From positions 806,001-870,000 of the forward strand of contig JAOWBW010000444.1 in the NCBI GenBank assembly GCA_026119855.1: a stretch of DNA of 64,000 nucleotides, written 5' to 3'. How positions within the stretch are numbered: the first letter of the stretch is position 1; each line of letters begins with the position of its first letter. The notes under the pieces are model-generated. The model ran no database searches and was not told the origin of the DNA. It saw nothing but the letters and a program-made list of their open reading frames with translations. Source of the stretch: Campanula takesimana. Taxonomy: Eukaryota; Streptophyta; Magnoliopsida; Asterales; Campanulaceae. Below are positions 23,359 through 35,573 of the stretch, piece after piece. The translations under genes and the position numbers were made by a program.

Positions 23359-23402
23359 AAAAAAGGGATGGGTTCCTAACCTAACTTCAAAGGTCAAAAG
23401 AT

Positions 23403-23550
23403 GGGGCTACCCCGACATCAACGACAACAAGGACATGGGGCTACCCCGACATCAACGACAACAAGGGGCTACCCCGACATCAACGACAACAAGGACATGG
23501 GGCTACCTCCACATCAACGGCAAAGATGACATTGGGGCTATCCCCATAAC
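23403..23550 (+). repeat. Five-copy repeat, about 34-bp unit
   Basis: GGGGCTACCCCGACATCAAC-type units start at 23403, 23437, 23465, 23499 and 23534 (spacings 34, 28, 34, 35). The shortest lacks six bases. Confidence 0.85.
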
Positions 23551-23914
23551 AGTGACGAGCAGATTTCCTACCATCAGTTACTTCTCAATGAATGGGCAAA
23601 ATCCAAAGGAATTTATGCATAACGAACCTCACGGTTAAGTTAAAATAAAAAATTTGACTAAAATGCTTTGTTAAAAGATTTGCCTTTAGAAATAAGAATT
23701 TCCAAAATTTGCCCTTTTGGCATCATTTATCAAAGACCATGTTTCAAGCAAAATGCTTTTGATCTCCCCTTAAAATGATTTTTCCAAAGTCTTGGACTTT
23801 TGCGTCCACAATGTGCCCTAAAGGTCGCCCCTAGGCTCTCCCCCGATGTCAAGAAAGAGTGTCAATCATCCCGTAGAGTTGAATTGACCAAAGGGGGTTA
23901 AGTTAAAATGTGTC

Positions 23915-24949
23915 GGCCGTCCTTAGTGGGACGTAAGACCAGTTTTTCCGTCAAACTCCCTAAAAGTGGAGTTGACCCAAGTCAAACCTTGACTCAGAAT
24001 AGTCATTATAGGTTGAGACCCTTGTCCCCGGCCGTCCTTAGTGGGACGTAAGACCAGTTTTCCCGTCAAACTCCCCAAAGGTGAAGTTGACCTGAGTCAA
24101 ACCTTGACTCAGAATAGTCATTATAGGTTGAGACCCTTGTCCCCGGCCGTCCTTAGTGGGATGTAAGACCAGTTTTCCCATCAAACTCCCCAAAGGTGGA
24201 GTTGACCCAAGCCAAACCTTGACCCAGAATGGTCATTATAGGTTGAGACCATTGTCCCCGGCCGTCCTTAGTGGGACGTAAGACCAGTTTTCCCATCAAA
24301 CTCCCCAAAGGTGAAGTTGACCCAAGCCAAACCTTGACCCAGAATGGTCATTATAGGTTGAGACCATTGTCCCCGGCCGTCCTTAGTGGGACGTAAGATC
24401 AGTTTTCCCGTCAAACTCTCTAAAGGTGGAGTTGACCCAAGCCAAACCTTGACCCAGAATGGTCATTATAGGTTGAGACCCTTGTCTCCGGCCGTCCTTA
24501 GTGGGACGTAAGGCCAATTTTCCCGTCAAACTCCCCAAAGGTAGAGTTGACCTAAGCCAAACCTTGACCCAGAATGGTCATTATAGGTTGAGACCCTTGT
24601 CCCCGGCCGTCCTTAGTGGGACGTAAGACCAGTTTTCCCGTCAAACTCCTCAAAGGTGGAGTTGACCCAATCTAAGCCTTGACCCAGAGTGGTCATTTTA
24701 GTTTCAAACCTTTGTCCTGTCTGTCCTTAGTGGGACGTAAGACCAGTTTTCCCGTCAAACTCCACAAAGGTGGAGTTGACCCAAGCTAAGCCTTGACCCA
24801 GAGTGGTCATTTTAGGTTCAAGCCTTTGTCGCGGCCGTCCTTAGTGGGACGTAAGACCATTTTTCCCGTCAAACTCCCCAAAGGTGGAGTTGACCCAAAC
24901 TAAGCCTTGACCCAGAGTGGTCATTTTAGGTTCAAGCCTTTGTCCTGGC
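23915..24949 (+). repeat. Tandem array, 115-bp unit, nine copies
   Basis: GGCCGTCCTTAGTGGGACG starts units at 23915, 24030, 24145, 24260, 24375, 24490, 24605, about 24719 and 24833, with a spacing of 115 or 114. A tenth copy is cut after its first bases by element E at 24950. Within each unit a hexamer GTTGAC recurs after AAGGTGGA. The last three units share changes (for example CTAAGCC), so the array has a local subfamily. Confidence 0.95.
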
Positions 24950-25557
24950 TGTAACGACCCTAAAACCCGTCCCTAATGATTTTATATTTTTGAGGATTTT
25001 AATTTGAACTTATGTGTGCATTTTATGTGTTGCGGCATATTTTATGATTTGCACATATTGTTTGATTAATTGTGTTATTTATTTGGTTAGTAGTAATAAT
25101 GGTTAAGGGAGTTAAATGATTAAGTTGAAACTATAGGGTCCTTTGTGGAAATATAAGTTCAGGGGATTAAAGTGTTTAAAATGAAAGTTGAGTGATCAAA
25201 GTATAAAAATGGGGTAAAAATCTTTTATAACATGCCTATCCTTCTCTTCTCTCTCTGTGTTTACAAACATCAACACTTCTCTCTCGTTCTTTCCTAGGGT
25301 TAAGAGAAAAAGGTAAGTTCATTTCATTTTGATTTTATTTCTTTTTATTTGCTACTCCGTTTTAAAAACTAATTATATAAAAATTATCAGGGCGTTGAAT
25401 AGATCATTTCTACCCGAACAAAACATATTTCAGCGATACTTTTTCCCGAAATAGGTAAGTTACTAATTCCCATTTAAATGTTAAAATTGTCATATATGTT
25501 ATATTTGACACTTATGATTGTTATTTTTGTGAATTGGATGATTTTTGTGATACTTGT
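24950..25557 (+). repeat. Element E left LTR, part 1
   Basis: Begins TGTAACGACC, matching 62819 onward. TATA-like TTTATAAC near 25225. Splice-donor-like sites at 25313 and 25455 with an acceptor-like ATCAG at 25390. Ends at B's target duplication CTTGT (25553-25557). Confidence 0.92.
25553..25557. repeat. Target site duplication of element B, left copy
   Basis: CTTGT, repeated at 47785-47789. The empty site in E's right LTR has one copy. Confidence 0.95.
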
Positions 25558-25740
25558 TGTTAGGATTCATTGTTCGTATACCCACCTTAATTTGATTGAT
25601 CCATGCCACGTGTCTTTTTATGGACTTTAGGACCGCATGTAATGAAGTTCTACTTCAATTTTTAGATAAGTCCATTTCTAGATTTTTAGTTGTCTAGACT
25701 GATTATAGTTCGGTTGTATCATTAGCGGTTTAGTGCTTCA
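25558..25740 (+). repeat. Element B left LTR, part 1
   Basis: Starts TGTTAGGATTC as the right LTR does at 46329. Ends at CTTCA, the target site of C. Confidence 0.95.
25736..25740. repeat. Target site duplication of element C, left copy
   Basis: CTTCA, repeated at 34229-34233; single in B's right LTR near 46506-46510. Confidence 0.95.
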
Positions 25741-28510
25741 TGTCGCGACCCCGAACCCCGCGGCCCGAGATCGCGAGCTGGACGTCGACTTAGAACCAAA
25801 ACTATGAAATACCGAAGTTAAAAATTTCGGTTAATACCAAAAGGTGATAACACAGGGTTTTACAAATCCAAGTTAAAATCAACAAAGTGCCTCTAACATA
25901 AGCTCCACAGCTTAAACCAAAAAGAATAAAATATACAATTCTTAATGACGTCAATAATGGTAAAACTATCCCCAAAAGGTTATACATTTAAATAATGTAA
26001 ACCGAACCATAACAACCTGCCCCAAAATCTCAATCCTCGCGACGTCCTCCTCGATCCGCGAATCCTAATCCTTTTCCTCCTGGGGGGGTTAAGGAAAAAC
26101 AAAGATGGAAATAAACGGGGTGAGATAAAATCTCAGTAAGTTACTAATGCAACTACATGACATGCTATAATGCAATAAGCAATAAACAATGATAAATATC
26201 ACATAGCATGTAACAATTAACCGTCAACAGATAGCAGCGGAAAGTAAACACATAACAAAGGATATTAGTCAAGGTTTCCAAACCGGTACATCCAAATAAA
26301 GGATCGCTCCGCAGCTTCAATAATCAACAAATCATCATCTTCATAATAGCATAAAAGCCAAAGAGAACCCCCAGTCAGAAACGACCAATCAACCCGTCAA
26401 TCAAACAATTCATCTTCATAGTAGCATAAAAGCTGAAGAGAAACCCGGTACCGGAACCAATAACAATAATAAAGTGCCACAAGGGGCGGGAGCCATGCCA
26501 CAAAGTCATGCTCCAAAACGATTAGCTAGAATACCCACAACGGAGCTAACTCATCCCAACCAAGGCCAATCTGGATGAGGACAGAAGGACCAATGGGCGA
26601 TGCTATACTGGACTTGGCTCGTGCCATTATAGCATTATCCATTGCCTGACTCGATACACAAATAACCAGCTGGACTTTCAGATAAATGCTAAGTAATAAA
26701 TACTAGCTTAATTAAATAACCTAGGGTTCCGAAGTAGGGAACCATACCAATTAATCACCATAAAGATGCAACGGTTACTCATGAAGAGTTTAACAACAAC
26801 GATAACAGAGTTTCTCATGAAGAGCACAACAACGATAGATGGAATTTCTCATAAAGAGCACAACAACAATAAACGGTATTGCTCATAAGGAGCGCAACAA
26901 CAATGATTATTAGAATATAACAATTTCATAAAGAGGAACCATACCAGATACATTCCAGAGATGATACCCACGAGTTAATCATAAAGAACACAACCCAAAC
27001 GGTCACTCACATATAGTACAACGACTATAACCCAAAATTATCCTAAACGTTTACTCATAAAGATGTACTAGGACTATGAACTCAACCATCTCATCACACC
27101 TGGTATTCCAAAGTAGGAAATCAGAATGAATACACCTTAAGGTTAATCCAACCGTAGGTACTCAATTACCAATTCACGCTTTACCTCCGTTCGTAACGAA
27201 CCAATTCTAAACATCCCAAACGACTCCAAAAGGTTACACTTATTAGGACATGATCATGACAGGACTAAACCCTACACCTTGGTGTTCAATAACAACCCCC
27301 TAGGTACTATAGGTCATCGCCTAAAACCTAGACCAAGTCTTACTCGAAAGTCAATTCGATTGGAACAACCACGAACACATCATAAGATGCCCAAACACCC
27401 AATAAAATCCCGAAGTATAAAACTTATAACTTAACTGAAAAACCTATACCATATTGTAGTACTCGAAGAGATCTTCGAAACGATAGTTTACACGCCTAAA
27501 ACGGAGTCCGGATGAGAAAGTTATGGCCTCCGGAAGATGGAACGAAAAACGGACAATCTGGAAAAAGGGGGGATGCGAGCGCCTCCAAAAAAGTGATGCG
27601 CGCGCCTCCTAAGGTCAGAAAGCTGCGATTTCGAAGCAGAAAAGGGTGCGCGCGCCTCCCAAAACATGGTGCGCGCGCCTCCTTGCCCGGAGGGATGAAA
27701 TCCGGCCAAAAACTGGGTTTTTACCAATTTTTCTTACCCATTTCATATTACAACCAAAATCAAACATAATCAACATTCCACCAAGCATAAAGATGAACCC
27801 AAAACAACTTCTAACTAGAATGGGGACTCAAATAATACCATTCATCAACCAAGATCAAGATTCAAACCCAACATTCCTAAAATCACCATTTTTTACCAAA
27901 ACTCCAAATAAATTCCAAATAAACTCCAAACTCAACCAAACTTCAAATATAACACATCAAGCATAATATAAACATGATATGAACATCTTAGCATAAAAAT
28001 GGGGGAAAAGCAACTTACCCGGATTTTCTCAAAGGTGACGGAACTCGAAATTTTTTGGCTTCCTACGATCCTATCGACGATCTAAACATGATTCATGTTT
28101 TAAGAAATGAGAAATAAAGAGAGGAAGATGATGGAAATGTAGAGAGAAGTGAGAGAGAACTTACCCAATCTTTGGCAATGGAAGAGAGAGGGAGATGGAG
28201 TGAAAGAGAGAGATGAGTTGGGAATGAGGGAGAGGAGAGGGTGTAGGGGGATTTATTTCCCAAAAACTTACACTCAGGCCCCTCCTTTACACTATACACA
28301 AATACTTACACTCCCTACTAACAATTAAGACCACAAAACTCTACACTAGCACAAAAGACCAATCAAAATGCTAGACATAATTTATTATGACACATAAAGT
28401 GCACACATAAATATTTAAATAAATAATAATCTAAATAAATAAATAAGCAATTAAATAAATAATAATTATTTTTTACTAATAAAATAGAGCCTAGTTTTCG
28501 GGTCGTGACA
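25741..28510 (-). repeat. Element C 3' LTR
   Basis: 2770 bp, near-identical to 31458-34228. Four GC-rich words at 27568-27690 read GGAGGCGCGCGCA on the minus strand (one variant). Open frames inside recur in the other LTR and are not genes. Confidence 0.95.
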
Positions 28511-28535
28511 TTCACTCCCCCTTAAAGAAAATTCG
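28511..28535 (-). promoter_or_regulatory. Element C polypurine tract
   Basis: On the minus strand TCTTTAAGGGGGAGTGAA directly before the 3' LTR, the same as in element D at 54887-54904. Confidence 0.85.
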
Positions 28536-30290
28536 ACCCGAATTTTAACGAGACTTACCCGAAAGACCCAATAGCTACGGATACGATAGTTCCGCCATTT
28601 CTCAAATTCCTCAATTGTCCATTCTAATCCACCACGTAGTAACCCTAAATAATATTCGCAATACCACGACCTCTCTCACATAACTTCCTTCAATCATAAC
28701 CTTCACTACTAATTAGAATCCGTAATCAAAATTGGAGAATCCCAATTGCTCCCAAACATAACTCTCGAGATATCCCAAGCTCACCTTATTCACAACCTTA
28801 ATTACACTGCAAAGGTGTTTCCTTTTGTAAATCGCATACTTAGTAGTAGTATTCCCCAGAAATTCAAAACATCACCATCCCGAGCCTAATTAGCCTTTAA
28901 AATATAAAAAGGCTAAAGAAATTTCTATTTCCACAATATTCATCGAAATGGCTATATCTCTATGGGTTACCATTATAGTGTCTTCACTTTGAGTTAACAC
29001 CTTAAATAAATAGTACCATACAAACCCCAAAATTTCTCGTACAAAGTGTCCACTTAAATCTATGTTATACTCTCATCCCTTCATTAATCTGGTCTTGAAG
29101 CCTAAACTATTTAATATACTCAATAGTCCGCAAAAAGACCCAAATTTCATCTTCAAAAGATTTTCTCTAACTCCCATTTAAGTCATAATCCGTGCTCATA
29201 TCCCAAAGGAAATCAACGAACTCTAAATTCAATAGCTAACCCCAGTTAGGCTCTCACGCATACATTTATTGACTTAATGATATATAAGCTCAATGGTACT
29301 ACCATCATAATAAACCAATTAGCTAGTCACATTCCAACTGACCCAATACCAAATCATAGTATTCTTTAATATGCCCGAGTATTTATACTCAACTTTCTTC
29401 ACTTATTTGTAATCAAAAATAAGAAATGCCACCAAGACAAGATTTAGGACCATAGGACACCCCTTTAACTAAAACTCAAAATGCCTTTGATATAGGTCGC
29501 AATTTATTACTCTCCCGAAATGTGCTTAGTCCTTTCAAACTTAACGCGCTCACCACTATTGATGATTATAACTTCCATAATATACTCATATCCCATAACA
29601 ATTCACGCATCCCTCCATACTAATCAATCCCGATGTACTCACGGAGATGCACTACAAGTAAACAAAATCTCCTATCCAGAAATCCTCAATTTAAATCCTC
29701 AACTCTTATAACCCAACCGATGCCATAAGGACATTGATCTAAATATTAGCACTACAACCTTGTACTATAACAACTCAATTTAACCCAAGGTTCTCCCCAA
29801 TTACTAGGTACTATTCAGAAACAAAATAGAAATTTTCACAAACGATAAGTACGCCCAACAATTCATCGAAACTAAATACTCGGATTTCAATTAAGGAAAG
29901 GTAGGTATAACTCTACCCAGGGAACGGTCTCAAACAGTTTTAAGAAATTAGGAATGGAGAATATATCAATCCCTCTACAACAATAGACTAAAGCAATAGT
30001 AACATCAAAATCTTGTAATAGCCACATGGCTAATTAGCAGGTGAGACATAACCATACTTAAGCACATCATAAGCACATAAGACTTCATCAGATACCCTAA
30101 ACTCCTCCATAGGAGTAGACACCTACAACACATAAGTCAAAGACTCAGAAGTAATAAATGCAACTAATGCACAAAAACACATAGATGCGATGATCCTAAA
30201 ATGCACGCGCTCGCTCTCACGACTCAAAATAATACCTCTTGAAATTTATCCGTTACCTGGTGAGTGATGATTGATCGCAATTACTCTGCC
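28536..30290 (-). other. Internal region of C without recognisable pol
   Basis: About 1.75 kb of AT-rich sequence where protease to integrase should be. Stops occur in all frames I read. A possible protease scrap (LLQDFDV on the minus strand near 30020) is the only hint of pol and may be chance. Confidence 0.6.
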
Positions 30291-31337
30291 CTATACCTTA
30301 GGGTTCCCCGAAGCATCTCTCTTCTGACCCGGTGAAGTACTGATTCCTGTTCCTGATGATTGAACCTTAAACCTCGGACAGTCTTTTATGAAGTGACCCA
30401 GTTGACCACAATTGATACATTTCCCTTGCTTCTTCCAACACTTATCCTCCAAATGGCCTTCTCTCTGACAGTAAGTGCAAAGCCACCTACCTTGTTTCCC
30501 TTGTTTCCCCAGAGTAGTACCCGAATTCCCTAGCGCGGTTTGTTCTTTAAACTGAGATGGTGCTCCCAAATTACCTCGGTTATCTGAACGGTGATGTGAT
30601 TGAGATTTAGCATGGCTTACTTGTTTACCCGTATTTGCAACCTCGGTCTTCCTCTTATGCTCCCCAATATCTTGCTCGATCAAGTATGCCCGATCTACCG
30701 CATCCTGAAATGTCACAATCCTCTGGGCTATAAGCTGAGTACGGATGGCTGTCTTCAAACCCCGGATGAATCTCAAAGCCTTCTGTTCTTCGGTCCTCAC
30801 AAGATAGTCACAATACCGGGCTAATTCTGTGAACTTAGCCGAGTACTGAGCTATAGACAACAAACCTTGCTCCAGGTTGAGCAGCTCGATCTCCTTTCGG
30901 TTTTGATCCACTACCGGAATGAAATGCTCCTTGAACTTTCGCACAAACAATTCTCATGCATACACTATGTGAGTATCATCCCAACTCGCTTTAACACCCT
31001 TCCACCAATGCTCGGCGGCACCCACAAGTTTATAAGCCGCAAACCGGACCTTGTCTTCATCGGTGCAACCAAAGACATCATAAATTTTCTCCATCGACTC
31101 AATCCATAGCTCGGCCTTCCTTACATCGGGTTCCCCATTGAACTCAACCGGTTTCAATTTCAGAAATTGTTCCAATCCATAGCGGGGTGGTGGTGTTTGT
31201 TCTACCCTCGGACCTTGATCATGTATGGCCTTCATGGCCGCCTCAAACATGCCCTGAAACATTGCACGTGCTTCTTCCCTTGTATCATTCTGATTCTGTG
31301 CCCCACTAGTACCTCCTCTGATTCCTCTTCCAGACAT
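30291..31337 (-). pseudogene. Element C gag
   Basis: Ty3/Gypsy gag, closely similar to D's gag along its length, including REEARAMFQGM and WWKGV. Two CX2CX4HX4C zinc knuckles (CTYCQREGHLEDKC and CINCGQLGHFIKDC) lie near 30480 and 30400. Starts at the ATG at 31337, just after the TTATGCAG that also precedes gag in D and E. One nonsense codon, TGA at 30951-30953, replaces the TGG (Trp) seen in D; otherwise it is open. After it the reading frame stops at a TAG where D has CAA. Confidence 0.88.
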
Positions 31338-31443
31338 TGAGAACAATTACCTGCATAAAACATCAACCGTTAATCACTCCGCACACTACTACCCACCTAG
31401 GTCATACTAATCCACCTAGACTTATACTTAGAGCCAAACCATG

Positions 31444-31455
31444 GCTCTGATACCA
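31444..31455 (-). promoter_or_regulatory. Element C primer binding site
   Basis: TGGTATCAGAGC on the minus strand (initiator Met tRNA), two bases from the 5' LTR, as in D. Confidence 0.9.
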
Positions 31456-31457
31456 AC

Positions 31458-34228
31458 TGTCGCGACCCCGAACCCCGCGGCCCGAGATCGCGAGCTGGAC
31501 GTCGACTTAGAACCAAAACTATGAAATACCGAAGTTAAAAATTTCGGTTAATACCAAAAGGTGATAACACAGGGTTTTACAAATCCAAGTTAAAATCAAC
31601 AAAGTGCCTCTAACATAAGCTCCACAGCTTAAACCAAAAAGAATAAAATATACAATTCTTAATGACGTCAATAATGGTAAAACTATCCCCAAAAGGTTAT
31701 ACATTTAAATAATGTAAACCGAACCATAACAACCTGCCCCAAAATCTCAATCCTCGCGACGTCCTCCTCGATCCGCGAATCCTAATCCTTTTCCTCCTGG
31801 GGGGGGTTAAGGAAAAACAAAGATGGAAATAAACGGGGTGAGATAAAATCTCAGTAAGTTACTAATGCAACTACATGACATGCTATAATGCAATAAGCAA
31901 TAAACAATGATAAATATCACATAGCATGTAACAATTAACCGTCAACAGATAGCAGCGGAAAGTAAACACATAACAAAGGATATTAGCCAAGGTTTCCAAA
32001 CCGGTACATCCAAATAAAGGATCGCTGCGCAGCTTCAATAATCAACAAATCATCATCTTCATAATAGCATAAAAGCCGAAGAGAACCCCCAGTCAGAAAC
32101 GACCAATCAACCCGTCAATCAAACAATTCATCTTCATAGTAGCATAAAAGCTGAAGAGAAACCCGGTACCGGAACCAATAACAATAATAAAGTGCCACAA
32201 GGGGCGGGAGCCATGCCACAAAGTCATGCTCCAAAACGATTAGCTAGAATACCCACAACGGAGCTAGCTTATCCCAACCAAGGCCAATCTGGATGAGGAC
32301 AGAAGGACCAATGGGCGATGCTATACTGGACTTGGCTCGTGCCATTATAGCATTATCCATTGCCTGACTCGATACACAAATAACCAGCTGGACTTTCAGA
32401 TAAATGCTAAGTAATAAATACTAGCTTAATTAAACAACTTAGGGTTCCGAAGTAGGGAACCATACCAATTAATCACCATAAAGATGCAACGGTTACTCAT
32501 GAAGAGTTTAACAACAACGATAACAGAGTTTCTCATGAAGAGCACAACAACGATAGATGGAATTTCTCATAAAGAGCACAACAACAATAAACGGTATTGC
32601 TCATAAGGAGCGCAACAACAATGATTATTAGAATATAACAATTTCATAAAGAGGAACCATACCAGATACATTCCAGAGATGATACCCACGAGTTAATCAT
32701 AAAGAACACAACCCAAACGGTCACTCACATATAGTACAACGACTATAACCCAAAATTATCCTAAACGTTTACTCATAAAGATGTACTAGGACTATGAACT
32801 CAACCATCTCATCACACCTGGTATTCCAAAGTAGGAAATCAGAATGAATACACCTTAAGGTTAATCCAACCGTAGGTACTCAATTACCAATTCACGCTTT
32901 ACCTCCGTTCGTAACGAACCAATTCTAAACATCTCAAACGACTCCAAAAGGTTACACTTATTAGGACATGATCATGACAGGACTAAACCCTACACCTTGG
33001 TGTTCAATAACAACCCCCTAGGTACTATAGGTCATCGCCTAAAACCTAGACCAAGTCTTACTCGAAAGTCAATTCGATTGGAACAACCACGAACACATCA
33101 TAAGATGCCCAAACACCCAATAAAATCCCGAAGTATAAAACTTATAACTTAACTGAAAAACCTATACCATCTTGTATTACTCGAAGAGAGCTTCGAAACG
33201 ATAGTTTACACGCCTAAAACGGAGTCCGGATGAGAAAGTTATGGCCTCCGGAAGATCGAACGAAAAACGGACAATCTGGAAAAAGGGGGGATGCGAGCGC
33301 CTCCAAAAAAGTGATGCGCGCGCCTCCTAAGGTCAGAAAGCTGCGATTTCGAAGCAGAAAAGGGTGCGCGCGCCTCCCAAAACATGGTGCGCGCGCCTCC
33401 TTGCCCGGAGGGATGAAATCCGGCCAAAAACTGGGTTTTTACCAATTTTTCTTACCCATTTCATATTACAACCAAAATCAAACATAATCAACATTCCACC
33501 AAGCATAAAGATGAACCCAAAACAACTTCTAACTAGAATGGGGACTCAAATAATACCATTCATCAACCAAGATCAAGATTCAAACCCAACATTCCTAAAA
33601 TCACCATTTTTGACCAAAACTCCAAATAAATTCCAAATAAACTCCAAACTCAACCAAACTTCAAATATAACACATCAAGCATAATATAAACATGATATGA
33701 ACATCTTAGCATAAAAATGGGGGAAAAGCAACTTACCCGGATTTTCTCAAAGGTGACGGAACTCGAAATTTCTTGGCTTCCTACGATCCTATCGACGATC
33801 TAAACATGATTCATGTTTTAAGAAATGAGAAATAAAGAGAGGAAGATGATGGAAATGTAGAGAGAAGTGAGAGAGAACTTACCCAATCTTTTGCAATGGA
33901 AGAGAGAGGGAGATGGAGTGAAAGAGAGAGATGAGTTGGGAATGAGGGAGAGGAGAGGGTGTAGGGGAATTTATTTCCCAAAAACTTACACTCAGGCCCC
34001 TCCTCTACACTATACACAAATACTTACACTCCCTACTAACAATTAAGACCCCAAAACTCTACACTAGCACAAAAGACCAATCAAAATGCTAGACATAATT
34101 TATTATGACACATAAAGTGCACACATAAATATTTAAATAAATAATAATCTAAATAAATAAATAAGCAATTAAATAAATAATAATTATTTATTACTAATAA
34201 AATAGAGCCTAGTTTTCGGGTCGTGACA
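31458..34228 (-). repeat. Element C 5' LTR
   Basis: 2771 bp. Donor-like GTAAGTT sites on the minus strand at 33882 and 33736 (offsets 346 and 492), and four GC-rich words at 33289-33412. Confidence 0.95.
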
Positions 34229-34233
34229 CTTCA
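34229..34233. repeat. Target site duplication of element C, right copy
   Basis: CTTCA, as at 25736-25740. Confidence 0.95.
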
Positions 34234-35509
34234 AGCCGTCATCTTGAGACCGCAAGCATGGAGCTCTTCAGTTTTCATCAAACTGCAGTTTGCATGTTTA
34301 ATGAAACCGCCCATCAAGATCATTCTTCAAACCGCCCCTATGCTTGGAAAAACCGCAAAGAAGTTATTGAAGAATTAAAGAGATGTCATTTATTACTTAG
34401 ACAAACATTCCCTTTTTGACCGTAAAAGGATGTTGTTATGTCATGTCAAAATAACTCTAAGTTAACTTGGAGTTTCTGCAAGGAATGTCGGTTTGTCGAT
34501 CAGTTTGAATTGTTTACCGTTAGTCCTTTCTGCAACAAAGGACAAATGTCAGGTAGTGGTGCAACAACTACCTAGGACTACAAGACAAAACCAAGGACGA
34601 AAATGCAGCTCAACCAATGGGATTTCTACAGCACTGTACCCTTCAGATTTGATTCAAATCTTTACCCAACGGTCACAAGGGTGCTCTGCCTATAAATAGC
34701 CTCCATTATTCAACAATGAAGGTTGCTGAGCTTCAAGAGATTCATTCCCAAGTATTCAAGTTTGCTTTGAAGATTTAAACCCAGATATTCATATCTTCAA
34801 ACCATCTCCATTGCAAACCCAGTTCTTCATCAAAGCTTCAAGCCTAACAACCGTTCATACTTAGCCTTTACACCGAAAGAATTCCATTTGCTCAACCATC
34901 ATTTAGATACTTAGAGCATTTGATTTCTTTTCACACACACACCCGAGTTATATGATCACATAGATTATATACTTCGAAAACACCGGTTGTTATTATAGCT
35001 TAGGTTAGACTTATTGTTTAGAGTTTAGATTCATCTTGTAAAACCTCCTCTAAATTAATACAAGTCTTATAGCTATTAGAAAATCCTAGACTAACCATCT
35101 AGGTAGAGGACGTAGTTCATTTAAGAACGAACCTCTTCAATTTGTGTGTTTGATCTTTATTTTCTGTCTTTATTTTTATCTTTCTTGTTTGTGGTCTTGA
35201 ACTTGTTTCCATATACGAAATGACTTGAAAGATGAATTGTGTTTTCCCTTAAACTTTAAGTTTAACTATTCTGTTGCATCATAGTGTTTTCTCAACCCGA
35301 GTCAAACCTCCCAACTCTTTAACTAACATATTTGGCCAAACTGCAAACTCCGCTATGCATTTTATCAGTTCGGTTCTTGTGCTTTGAACCGCAGTTGGTC
35401 AAACTGATAAGTACTCGGTTGATTTTAAGGGTATTTTCGAAAAAGTTTCGGACCGCTATTCACCCCCCCTCTAGCGGTTCTATACCCTTGTTGCCCTCTG
35501 GGACCAACA
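34234..35509 (+). repeat. Element B left LTR, part 2
   Basis: Continues the LTR after C. Ends in CACCCCCCC followed by a GCGGTT word and GGGACCAACA. About twenty differences from the right LTR by eye. Confidence 0.95.
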
Positions 35510-35511
35510 AG

Positions 35512-35523
35512 TGGTATCAGAGC
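35512..35523 (+). promoter_or_regulatory. Element B primer binding site
   Basis: TGGTATCAGAGC, initiator Met tRNA type, two bases after the LTR. Confidence 0.92.
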
Positions 35524-35573
35524 ATATCCACCAAACTTGGTTTTACAAGCTTAACCGCTTGGGTGCTGATCCA

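Larger units (their letters stand above)
22733..23914 (+). other. Tat LTR or 3' region with short repeats
   Basis: Non-coding. It holds the repeats at 23228 and 23403 and leads into the 115-bp array. No gene seen. Confidence 0.45.
25741..34228 (-). mobile_element. Element C: gag-only Tekay-type Gypsy element
   Basis: 8.5-kb minus-strand element with LTRs 25741-28510 and 31458-34228, TGTCGCG and GTGACA ends, and target duplication CTTCA. It has a primer site, a gag with one nonsense codon, and a polypurine tract almost identical to that of D, but no recognisable protease, reverse transcriptase or integrase. About twenty LTR mismatches by eye over 2.77 kb indicate a recent insertion. The plan fits non-autonomous gag-bearing LTR elements (TR-GAG) that rely on a relative such as D for pol. 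Confidence 0.9.

Noticed and set aside
27512..27769. Arg/Lys-rich open frame in C LTRs (copy at 33230)
   Set aside because: Created by the GC-rich word cluster on the antisense strand of the LTR; identical in both LTRs only by duplication.
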